Below are positions 53,228-64,000 of a stretch of 64,000 nt of DNA, one piece after another. The DNA is taken from assembly GCA_020465985.1 (NCBI GenBank), contig JAANYP010000254.1, positions 573,689-637,688 of the forward strand, in the 5' to 3' direction. The stretch comes from Centrapalus pauciflorus (Eukaryota > Streptophyta > Magnoliopsida > Asterales > Asteraceae). Each line of letters starts with the position of its first letter. Position 1 is the first letter of the stretch. The position numbers and the translations under genes were made by a program. The notes beneath the pieces are model-generated. The model did no database searches and was not told the DNA's origin. It was given only the letters and a program-made list of their open reading frames with translations.

Positions 53228-53820
53228 GTGCGTTTATTTACCGAAAATTTTCATATCATTTTTCAAAAAAAAATGAAAAATTGTCTAGTTAACAATAATT
53301 TTATAACTTTTCATTTCACTTTTTAAAATATCATCTTTCATATTATCTCTCTTACTATTTTTTATTACCTATCCTATATTTTTTATAATACTCTCTTTCT
53401 CTCTCTTAGAGGGTGTTTGGATTTGCGTTTGTAAAATTGCTGTAGCGTTTTGAAAACTAATAATCAGATAATAGTTATAATCAAAAGTGCAGCCGGAAAC
53501 GTAGTATTTGGTTTTGTTTCTGATGTTTACTATCATAATTAATAAATAAATTAGTTTTTAAAGTGTTTGAATTTGCGTTTTAACTTGTAAAATGACCAAA
53601 TAATCACTTATTAAGCAAATAAGCTACATTTTTTAACTTATGGAAAAGTGTGGTAGGACTAACGCTAAACGGAAATAATCACTTATTAACGTACGCAATC
53701 AAAACACTTTAAATCAATCATTGGCGTAATTGTAACGTAATAAGCTAATAATCTTATTTATAACACAAAACCAAACACCCTCTTAATTTTCTATCATCTA
53801 TTCTATTTTTCTTATTTTAT
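53228..53820. mobile_element. GCGTTT-type MITE fragment with nested Harbinger MITE
   Basis: GGTGCGTTTATTTACCGAAAA starts a copy of the MITE seen at 41,695; it is split at 53,409-53,782 and breaks off near 53,820. Confidence 0.65.
53409..53782. mobile_element. PIF/Harbinger MITE, TSD TTA
   Basis: GAGGGTGTTTGGATTTG on the left; minus strand GAGGGTGTTTGGTTTTG on the right; TTA on both sides (53,406-53,408 and 53,783-53,785). 374 bp. The sister copy at about 41,870 reads CTCTCTCTTATTTTTCTATC without it. Confidence 0.85.
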
Positions 53821-53836
53821 ATAAACATACATTATA

Positions 53837-55036
<1,200 letters not shown>

Positions 55037-55050
55037 TATATATATATATA
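55037..55050. repeat. Short (TA)7 between E9 and E10
   Basis: The shortest linker of the set, 14 bp. Confidence 0.9.
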
Positions 55051-55554
55051 GGGTCGGGATCAATGGGGTACCATGTTAGACTGGGAAACCGGAGTCCATC
55101 CATGTTTGGTTATAAGTTTAAAATGGTAATATAGTCAATTAGGCTTATCTTAAATAATATATGACAACTAATAAATTAATAGATACCATAATTATAGGGA
55201 TTTACTTCCATAATATATAATTATAATATATTTCAAAATGGGTTTTAATGAACAAGTTCAATGGGATTCGACATTGAGTTTTAGTGAACATGTTCAATCG
55301 GATTCGACAATCGGGTTTAGTGAACATGTTCAATCGGATTCGACAATCGGTTTTAGTGAACATGTTCAATTGGATTCGACAATCGGTTTTAGTGAACATG
55401 TTCAATCGGAGGTGTCAAATAAAGGTTTTCATTATTTTTATCAAATCGTTCGTGAATGTTCAATTTCATTTACACGTTATTGAACATGTGCAATCGAGGT
55501 TTATTGTGTTTTTAGTCATTGTTAACCGTTTTGGTGTCAAACCCATATTGACGG
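55051..55554. mobile_element. (TA)n-linked element E10, cut by Ty3 element 2
   Basis: Starts GGGTCGGGATCAATGGGGTACC (GGATC-N6-GTACC). The right end is not in the window because the Ty3 element inserted at 55,555. It contains a 36-bp minisatellite. Confidence 0.55.
55238..55410 (+). repeat. 36-bp minisatellite, about 4.8 copies
   Basis: Units like GGTTTTAGTGAACATGTTCA + ATCGGATTCGACAATC. The unit is a multiple of three and reads GFSEHVQSDSTI in one frame; the open frame covers only about 80 codons and lacks other gene signals. Confidence 0.9.
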
Positions 55555-57540
55555 TGTGACGTCGTTGTTAAATTAATGATATAATTGTAATCTCCAGGAT
55601 CGACAAACAACCCAATTAATAATCATGATAATTGAATTTGAATACTTAAATTAGAATTAAGCAAATCCACACTAAAGCAAAGTAAAGTACATGACTACAG
55701 TGATTAAATCTAGCTATTACATCATCAATAATGTTTTAGTAGTAACAAATCCCAGCCCCAAAGCTACATTGTCCATATACCAATTAGCTTCTATGGTCAC
55801 CGAGATAAGAAATGGATTGCTTAAGATGAAGGTCCCACAACACTCTTGCCTTTGCCTGAAAACAATGTGAGTCAACAGTAAGCTAAATGCTTAGTGAGAT
55901 AACAGATTATGCATACAACAAATATTTCTTTACAAACAATGCTTAACCATGGGCAGTGTAAGCCCCATGTATGTGAATATCGGCAGTGTAAGCCTCAGTG
56001 TATGTGAAAACCATGCAGTGCTAGCATGGGGTGGCAGTTCAATATGCTGATCGGGGATGTGCCGAACCTGATGGGATACGAGTGGGATGATCAGTCCCCG
56101 ACAGTGGCCTGCTGTCAGCCCCAGTCCAGGTCGCATCAGATTATGAAGTAATGATCATGCAGTGCAAGCATGATGTAAATAGATGCACTTTCAAATGAAC
56201 GCAAGCTACATGTGTGTTACATGTCAAGTACGAGTGTGCATCATAACAACAAATCATTTCATGAGTGCCAAATGAAGTTTATGAACAACGTGAACATGCC
56301 ATTGAATGTATAAACATGAATGCAAAAACAATAAATGTTCGAATGATAATCTGCAACTCACAGTGATTGGTATAGTGCGACTTGTCTCTGAATCAATGTG
56401 TGTTTTGATAACACCACAATGATCTGTAATGTAAGTGTAATAGTGAATTTGTGTCAGTAATTGCTTAAAAATTGTATTCTGAAAACTAAGTATAATTGTG
56501 CTGATTTCGGACCACATCCGAATTCGGATGGTCCGAATCACTATTGGTCCGAAATGGGTGTTGGGGTCCGAATTGGGACAGGGTCCGAAGTAGGTGATGG
56601 TCCGAAATTGGTTAAGTCCGAAATTGAGTAATCCGAAATTGGCATTTGTCCGAATTAGGAGTGATCCGGATTAGCAAGGTCCGAAATTGGCGAGGTCCGA
56701 AATTGCTAATGGTCCGGATTGGAACTTTGGTCCGAAATAGTTGAACAGGACCCGAATTCGGATGGTCCGAATTCGGTCCATATGGATCCGAGTTCATACT
56801 TATAAATTTTTCTAATATTTTCCAGAATTATGTTTTTGACCATTTTTGTATGTTTCTGAGTCTAATATTGCAGCTATAAGCTTAAATGTACTATATCAAC
56901 TTATAATATAACACTTATGTACCAACATAACCGATTTGTGTCCATTTTTCTTATGAGTCTCGATGAACACACACACTAAAACACACACATATCTCAAAAT
57001 TATACTTAGACTTCGATTATGTTTCTGAAATTTTGTATACAACATCACTAACACTCGATTTTAACATATCCGTAATAATATATAACATGCATTAACATCT
57101 GTATCAAAAATCTTAGAAATCGGTTCCTATAAAAACCGGACCAAACATATCAAAATTTCGTAAATTTGATTGAATGTTACCTTAAATCGTTTGTTGCAAC
57201 TGTTTTAGCTCCTAATTTGCAACTTGTTTCCAACTTTTGCACTTGAAATTACTGATTCTTGTGTTTTCTTGAATTAGAGCCGAGAGGAAGAGTGAGTAGA
57301 GAGAGAAACCGGTTTTAGAGAGAGAGAGTAGTGAGAGAGTGTGTTGGTGGAAATGAAAGGGTTTTTCCCTTTTTATTTCTATTTTGTCCCAATTGCACAT
57401 TATACCCCTCAACTTCGTATTTTCTTACTTAACTGATAATATGATCAAAATTTGCTTAAATTGACATAACATTTCATTAATACAAATAATTGAGTCTTAA
57501 TAATTGTAAATTACACATAATTGAAAATTGGGATGTTACA
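55555..57540 (-). repeat. 3' LTR of Ty3 element 2
   Basis: 1,986 bp, TGTAACATCC (57,540) to GTCACA (55,555). Its first bases provide the stop codon of gag-pol. It contains a dense run of GGTCCGAAATTGG-like words (56,510-56,800). Mostly near-identical to the 5' LTR except a patch at about 56,988-57,095. Confidence 0.93.
56510..56800 (-). repeat. Cluster of GGTCCGAA/ATTCGGAT repeats in the LTR
   Basis: About 15 imperfect copies of GGTCCGAAATTGG spaced 15-25 bp, plus palindromic CCGAATTCGGATGGTCCGAA at both ends. The same array is at 63,380-63,670 in the 5' LTR, with a related one at 10,480-10,640. Confidence 0.82.
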
Positions 57541-60500
57541 GCATGGGCTCCACCACGCCTATACTTCGTCCGCGAAGCCATGCTGCGCTAAACAAACTTG
57601 GGTACTTCGTCTTCATGTCTTCTTCCGATTCCCAAGTGTGATTAGCTCCCTTATGATGCTTCCACTTGACCAGCACCATCCTGATCTCTTTGTTCCGTAG
57701 CTTTTTGACTTTTGTCTCCAAAATGCACTCCGGTTCATCAACGAACCTTAGCCGTTCGTCAATCTTAATGTCCGAGTGATCAGTCCATGGTTCCCTCTCG
57801 GGCACCAGACTCTTTCTTAAGTATCCTACGTGGAAGACCGGGTGAACTCCTGATAACTCTTCCGGCAAGTCCAAGTGATAGGACTGATTTCCAACTCTTT
57901 CTAGTATTTTGAAGGGTCCTATGAATCGAGGCGATAGCTTTCCTCGCTTTACGAATCTTGTGACTCCTTTCATTGGGGATACCTTCAAGTATACCCAATC
58001 GTCCTTTTGAAACTCTATTGCTTTATGACGGCGATCGTGGTAATTCTTTTGCCGATCTTGTGCCGTTTTCATGTACTGTCGAATGAGTTGGATCTTTTCG
58101 TTCGTTTCTTGTAGCAAAGCAGGACCGGCTATTGGAGTTTCTCCTGTTTCCCTCCAACAGGTTGGAGTCCTACATTTTCTTCCGTATAGAGACTCGAACG
58201 GTGCCATCTGGATAGTGGAATGATAACTATTGTTGTAGGAGAATTCAACCAATGGGAGGTGATCGTCCCAGTTACCACCCAAATCCATGACACAGGCTCG
58301 GAGCATGTCTTCGAGAGTCAGAATTGTTCTCTCACTTTGCCCGTCTGATTGAGGTCTATAGGCAGTACTCATTGCGATACGAGTACCAAGACCCTGTTGT
58401 AGAGCAGCCCAGAAGTTGGAAGTGAATCTACTATCTCGGTCGGAGACAATAGACTTAGGCAAACCATGCCTAATGACGATTTCGTTAACGTAGATCTGGG
58501 CGAGACGGTCCAGTGAATAGGTTTCTCGGATTGGAATGAAGTGAGCAGACTTTGTTAATCGATCAACAATGACCCAAATGGCATCATGTTGACGACGAGT
58601 CTTGGGCAGCTTCGTTACGAAATCCATAGTAATATGGTCCCACTTCCATTCTGGGATAGGAAGAGGTTGCATACTACCATAGGGTTGCTGGTGCTCGGCT
58701 TTGACTAGTCGACATGTTCTGCACCTTTCAACATACTGACCGACATCTCTTTTCAATCCTGGCCACCAGAAGTCGGCTTTTAAGTCGTTGTACATTTTTG
58801 TGCTACCAGGATGAATTGAGAATTTAGATTGATGAGCCTCCTCGAGAATTACATCTCTCATGTTCCCGTACTTGGGAACCCACACTCTGCCATACACACC
58901 CTTTAGTCCAGTTCCATCATCTTGCATTAATGGCAACTGAATTCTGATATCTTCGTCTTTAACATTCTCTTCTTTTAGGGCCTGCAACTGAGCAGCTCTT
59001 ACATCGTCTATGATCGTTGAAGTCAGTATCGTGGAAGTCAAGGCATAGCAGTATGCCTTGCAGTACGCTTTCCTGCTTAGGGCATCGGCCACTACGTTGG
59101 CCTTCCCTGGATGATAGAGAATCTCACAGTCGTAATCTTTTATCAGCTCCATTGACCTTCTTTGCCTCATATTCAAGTCCTTCTGACTGAATATATACTT
59201 TAAACTCTTGTGATCAGTGTAGAGCTGACACTTGGTTCCGTACAAATAGTGTCTCCATAACTTGAGAGCGAAAGTCACAGCAGTTAGCTCTAGATCATGA
59301 GTAGAGTAATCTTTCTCATGTGGTTTGAGTTGTCTAGAAGCATAAGCTATGACGTTTCCTCTTTGCATTAGTACCGCACCCAAACCCGTGCCTGATGCAT
59401 CTGTATAGACAACAAAGTCTTCGTTCCCTTCAGGCAGGGCTAACACTGGTGCTTCACTTAGCAGATTCTTCAAGTTGTCAAAGGCCGTTTGTTGTTCTTC
59501 TTTCCAAAAGAAAGTCGCGTTCTTGCGAGTAAGCTTAGTTAGCGGAACGGCGATCTTTGAGAAGTCTTTGATGAATCGGCGGTAGTAACCAGCCAATCCC
59601 AGAAAACTCCGAATCTCTGAGGCGTTGCGGGGTGATTCCCAGTTCTGGATAGCTTCAATCTTTGCAGGATCAACAGCAATCCCAGCACCAGATATCACGT
59701 GCCCCAAGAATTGGATCTGAATTAAATTTTGAGTAAGTACAAGCTAACAACGAGTTTATGATTAAGTATAAGGATCATGAAATTGTTTGGAATGTTGAGA
59801 CGTACCTGCCTCAACCAGAATTCACACTTCGAGAATTTGGCATAAAGTCGCTCTTTGCGTAGCAACTCTAGCAATTCTCTCAGATGTGCAGCATGATCCT
59901 CTTCGGTCTTTGAATATATGAGAATGTCATCGATGAACACGATGACCGATTTGTCGAGCATTGGCCGGCAGACTCGATTCATGAGATCCATGAAAGCGGC
60001 CGGCGCATTAGTAAGACCGAACGGCATTACCAGAAACTCGTAGTGTCCGTAACGAGTTCTGAAAGCCGTCTTTGGAATGTCATCAGAATGTACTTTGAGT
60101 TGGTGATAACCCGAACGAAGATCAATCTTCGAGAAGTAACTTGCGCCTTGTAACTGGTCGAAGAGATCATCAATCCGGGGCAACGGGTATTTGTTCTTGA
60201 TTGTGACTTTATTGAGTTCTCGGTAGTCGATGCACATTCGCAATGTGCCATCTTTCTTTTTAACGAACAACACAGGAGCGCCCCATGGAGAAGAACTTGG
60301 GCGTATGAAACCCTTATCGAGCAGCTCCTGTAATTGCTTCATCATTTCCTGCATTTCAGCAGGGGCTAATCGGTACGGAGCCTTTGCTATTGGAGCAGCT
60401 CCGGGAACGAGATCGATACGGAATTCCACTTGACGGTCAGGTGGCAATCCCGAGATATCTTCTGGAAAGACATCTGGAAATTCGGAAACGACAGGAACGG

Positions 60501-62217
60501 TAGAAAGAGATTGAACTTCAGCCTTTGCATCGACAGCGTAGGCTAAGTAAGCTGAACAACCCTTGGCAACGTGCTTTCGGGCTTTTGCAATTGAAATAAG
60601 GCATAAGTCGCCTTTGTGTCTGTCACCATAGATACAAATATCTCGGCCCTCGGGAGTGGTAATCTTGATCATTCTTTTCTTACATACGATCTGGGCCTCA
60701 TTGTGAACTAACCAGTCCATGCCTACTATGATATCGAATTCCCCGAACTCCATGGGAATTAGATCTATGTTGAACACTACATCTTCTACAAGTAAAGTGC
60801 AATTCCTATATACCTTGTCTGCTTTAACTAACATATTGCTAGCAGTCTCTATATCAAGTACAAATTGCAGTTTGGAAGTAGGCATATTAAATTGACGAGC
60901 AAATATAGTGGAGACAAACGAACGATTTGCTCCAGAGTCAAACAGTACACGTGCAGGAATTGAATTTACATAAAACGTACCAGTGACCACCTCCGGGTCA
61001 TCCTTTGCTTCTTCAGCTGTGATATGGAACGCCCTTGTTGGAGCCCTTTGAGATTGATCCCTGCGAGCCGTGGAAGCTACAGAAGATCTTGCTGTTGATT
61101 GTGGAGCATTCTGATCTCGTGGGGGTTTCGGGCAGTCCCTTGAGAAATGGCCAAGTCTGTGGCAGTTGTAGCACGCATCGTCCTTTCGAGGACAATGTTC
61201 CCAGTGATGGCCTTTCTGCCCACAGCAGAAACAGTACATGTTTTGAGTCTTGCACTCCCCAGAGTGCGCCTTTCTGCATCGCCTGCAGTCCCTCATTTCT
61301 GAACTGGCCGAGAAGGCCCTTCCCTTCTTGGGTGATGATGATTGTTGATGAGATTGGGGAGAGAATCGGGAGGATCCAGACTCCCGCTGCCTTTTTGGCG
61401 GCGACGGTTGAGTCGGTGGTGCGGCGGCTGAACCTATGACATATCCGGATAACAGGACAATCTGCTCCACATTCCGAGCAGCCTCGAGTAATCCAGCAAA
61501 CGTTGTATACCGAACCCCACTCATGGTTCGGCGAATCTCATAATCTAGTCCGGCCTCAAACCGGGCTATTTTTCTCTCTTCCGTGTCAACTTGATGCGGT
61601 GCGAACAGACTTAATCGGGTGAACTCAACGGCATATTGTGTAACCGTTTTCGTTCCCTGAGTTAAGTTCAAGAACTTTGCCTCGAGACGTCGCTTCTCGT
61701 CGGCTGGACAGTATTGTTGAGAAAACACTTCCTTAAACTCGCTCCATGACATGTGTGACACTACCTCCATCGTCAACACATGTGTCATTGCGTCCCACCA
61801 CATAACAGCGTCCCTTGCAAACATAGCGGTTGCAAAGCGGACCATGTCTTTATCAGCGCAGTCGCTGATTCTGAAAGTTCGTTCCGTGGTGGTGATCCAT
61901 TCCAATGCTGTAACAGCATCACCGGTTCCGTCAAAAGTAACAGCCCCGTTACTTTTGAAATCCTTAAACCTACAGCCCCTTGATCTGTTGGAAGACCCAG
62001 TATCATCTTGCCTTTCTCCCTGGTCGTCCTGTTGTTGCCCCTTGTGCTTTCGCTTATCGGCCTTTCGTTTTGCCTCGGCCTCATCTCTGGCCCTTAATTG
62101 GTCAGCAAATGACTGAGCCTGCTCAGCCATTCGTTTGGATTGTAGCTCATTGTTTTGTTCCATAAGAGCTTGCATCATCTGGAACATTTGCTGAGGAGTC
62201 ATATCGTCTCCTGACAT
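57536..62217 (-). CDS. gag-pol: gag-pol polyprotein with chromodomain, two exons
   Basis: ATG at 62,217; exon 1 to 59,806 (804 residues), exon 2 from 59,716 to the TAA at 57,536 (726 residues): 1,530 residues in all, close to the 1,543 codons of element 1. Order and positions: gag about 80-260; zinc knuckles CFCCGQKGHHWEHC at 329 and CYNCHRLGHFSRDC at 349; protease DSGA at 427; RT with FIDD at 761-764; splice junction at 804/805 in FWLRQ/IQFLGH; RNase H DASGTG near 910; integrase finger from about 1,099; catalytic D, D, E near 1,168, 1,229 and 1,266; chromodomain about 1,472-1,515 (VLVKWKHH). No other stop or frameshift. The last 14 residues (about AAWLRGRSIGVVEP...) extend past the usual end, and the stop codon lies in the LTR. 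Without splicing, translation would end 27 residues into the intron, inside the RT. Confidence 0.9.
59717..59805 (-). other. Intron-like 89-bp segment inside RT
   Basis: Starts GTACGT after CAG and ends AATTCAG before ATCCAA on the minus strand. About 70% A+T against roughly balanced flanks. CTTAC, a possible branch site, has its A about 17 nt before the 3' end. Length is not a multiple of three, and it has an in-frame stop. Removal restores FWLRQ-IQFLGHV, the same length as FWLRKVQFLGHV in element 1, which has no insertion here. Confidence 0.8.
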
Positions 62218-62407
62218 GTTCTGAAATATAACAACTTATATTTAGAACATTTATTTGTAAGTCCTAAGTATTTACAGTTACCCTTTGTGTTTCCCCGTGT
62301 GCATGTCAATCCTATCTTAGTTCAGATCATTACTTAGAAGTTCATTCTAATATCATAACCTAAGTTTGAGTCCAAGTCCTCGCGGACACTTGAAACCTCA
62401 AACTAAT
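62218..62407 (-). other. Leader of Ty3 element 2
   Basis: Non-coding stretch between primer site and gag ATG. No clear structure seen. Confidence 0.7.
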
Positions 62408-62419
62408 GCTCTGATACCA
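62408..62419 (-). other. Primer-binding site (initiator tRNA-Met type)
   Basis: TGGTATCAGAGC on the minus strand, five bases after the 5' LTR end. Confidence 0.88.
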
Positions 62420-62424
62420 AAACC

Positions 62425-64000
62425 TGTGACGTCCTTGTTAAATTAATGATATAATTGTAATCTCCAGGATCGACAAACAACCCAATGAATAATCATGATA
62501 ATTGAAATTGAATACTTAAATTAGAATTAAGCAAATCCACACTAAAGCAAAGTAAAGTACATGACTACAATGATTAAATCTAGCTATTACATCATCAATA
62601 ATGTTTTAATAGCAACAAATCCCAGCCCCAAAGCTACATTGTCCATATACCAATTAGCTTCTATGGTCACCGAGATAAGAAATGGATTGCTTAAGATGAA
62701 GGTCCCACAACACTCTTGCCTTTGCCTGAAAACAATGTGAGTCAACAGTAAGCTAAATGCTTAGTGAGATAACAGATTATGCATACAACAAATATTTCTT
62801 TACAAACAATGCTTAACCATGGGCAGTGTAAGCCCCATGTATGTGAATATCGGCAGTGTAAGCCTCAGTGTATGTGAAAACCATGCAGTGCTAGCATGGG
62901 GTGGCAGTTCAATATGCTGATCGGGGATGTGCCGAACCTGATGGGATACGAGTGGGATGATCAGTCCCCGACAGTGGCCTGCTGTCAGCCCCAGTCCAGG
63001 TCGCATCAGATTATGAAGTAATGATCATGCAGTGCAAGCATGATGTAAATAGATGCACTTTCAAATGAACGCAAGCTACATGTGTGTTACATGTCAAGTA
63101 CGAGTGTGCATCATAACAACAAATCATTTCATGAGTGCCAAATGAAGTATATGAACAACGTGAACATGCCATTGAATGTATAAACATGAATGCAAAAACA
63201 ATAAATGTTCGAATGATAATCTGCAACTCACAGTGATTGGTATAGTGCGACTTGTCTCTGAATCAATGTGTGTTTTGATAACACCACAATGATCTGTAAT
63301 GTAAGTGTAATAGTGAATTTGTGTCAGTAATTGCTTAAAAATTGTATTCTGAAAACTAAGTATAATTGTGCTGATTTCGGACCACATCCGAATTCGGATG
63401 GTCCGAATCACTATTGGTCCGAAATGGGTGTTGGGGTCCGAATTGGGACAGGGTCCGAAGTAGGTGATGGTCCGAAATTGGTTAAGTCCGAAATTGAGTA
63501 ATCCGAAATTGGCATTTGTCCGAATTAGGAGTGATCCGGATTAGCAAGGTCCGAAATTGGCGAGGTCCGAAATTGCTAATGGTCCGGATTGGAACTTTGG
63601 TCCGAAATAGTTGAACAGGACCCGAATTCGGATGGTCCGAATTCGGTCCATATGGATCCGAGTTCATACTTATAAATTTTTCTAATATTTTCCAGAATTA
63701 TGTTTTTGACCATTTTTGTATGTTTCTGAGTCTAATATTGCAGCTATAAGCTTATATGTACTATATCAACTTATAATATAACACTTATGTACCAACATAA
63801 CCGATTTGTGTCCATTTTTCTTATGAGTCTCGATGAACACACACTAAAACACACACATAATTACAGATTTCATACTTAAGAGTGGATTTAGAACCTGAAA
63901 TTTTGTACACAACATCTCTAACACTCGATTTGAACATTGCAACCATAAATTCCAACATGCATTAACATTTGCAACAAAAATCTTAGAAATCGGTTCCTAT
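62425..64000 (-). repeat. 5' LTR of Ty3 element 2, cut by window end
   Basis: 1,576 bp of an expected 1,986. Matches the 3' LTR with few differences up to about 63,835, then differs strongly over about 63,860-63,955 and matches again. It has the same GGTCCGAA array at 63,380-63,670. Confidence 0.92.

Larger units (their letters stand above)
51719..53836. repeat. Non-coding module, copy Z
   Basis: Collinear with 41,103-41,694, interrupted by a MITE (51,950-52,316), the E8 element with TA tracts (52,625-53,130), and followed by the GCGTTT-type MITE. A small direct repeat of TTTGTCCATTACCTATTACCC lies at 51,834 and 51,868. Confidence 0.78.
55555..64000 (-). mobile_element. Ty3/gypsy chromovirus (Tekay-like), element 2, nearly complete
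   Basis: A minus-strand element with its 3' LTR at 55,555-57,540, gag-pol at 57,536-62,217, primer site at 62,408-62,419 and 5' LTR from 62,425 to beyond the window end. LTRs start TGTAACATCCC and end GACGTCACA. The coding region is open throughout if one 89-bp intron-like segment is removed. Intact coding and similar LTRs mark it as the best candidate here for an active element. The far TSD is outside the window; the near flank is TGACGG. Confidence 0.94.

Noticed and set aside
55930..56541. Two short minus-strand frames repeated at 62,800-63,411
   Set aside because: They are in the two LTRs of Ty3 element 2 and recur only because LTRs are duplicated. No start context or domain.
56510..56800. 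CRISPR-like or satellite array of GGTCCGAA words
   Set aside because: Repeats are short and imperfect with irregular spacing, and are fully inside an LTR present twice.

Overview
This window is repeat-dense intergenic DNA from a plant nuclear genome. I found no cellular gene and no RNA gene. All long coding stretches belong to LTR retrotransposons with plant-specific architecture: Ty3 chromoviruses with a C-terminal chromodomain, and a SIRE-type Ty1/copia element with an extra large ORF. Around them are hAT, CACTA, Mutator-like, PIF/Harbinger and Helitron remnants, AT-rich spacers and many long (TA)n tracts. LTR motifs such as the ACTCGCCGAGT palindrome near 26.95 kb remind me of Asteraceae (lettuce-like) genomes, but that is memory-based and weak.

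Layout. 1-5,428: a young Tekay-like Ty3 element (+), with gag-pol broken by one nonsense codon and its 3' LTR cut after 225 bp. 5,429-7,890: a complete LTR of the same family, inverted and fused at that cut. 7,891-9,482: a chain of inverted-repeat elements separated by long (TA)n tracts. 9,483-12,555: half of a long-TIR Mutator-like element, split by a 2.4-kb solo LTR. 12,857-17,280: a rearranged minus-strand LTR block with an intact ATTAG target-site duplication. 17.3-19.9 kb: AT-rich spacer with a PIF/Harbinger transposase fragment. 19,919-35,913: a complete SIRE-like copia element (TSD CCATC) with decayed gag and pol, a solo LTR (TSD CAAAC) inside its reverse transcriptase, and a nearly open env-position ORF. 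35.9-53.9 kb: three diverged paralogous copies of a non-coding module, loaded with nested DNA transposons and Helitrons. Because the copies are paralogous they supply related empty sites for many insertions. 54.5-55.55 kb: another (TA)n-linked chain. 55,555-64,000: a second young Ty3 chromovirus (-), with both LTRs (one cut by the window end) and a gag-pol that is fully open if an 89-bp GT-AG intron-like segment in the reverse transcriptase is spliced out.

The two most notable signals are: (1) a family of small elements bounded on both sides by long (TA)n microsatellites, often joined in chains through a shared tract, with termini fitting GGTTC-N6-GTACC or GGTTC-N6-GAAC; and (2) the intron-like segment inside an otherwise intact Ty3 pol gene. 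How the parts interact is mostly a history of nested insertion and recombination; no host pathway is encoded here.
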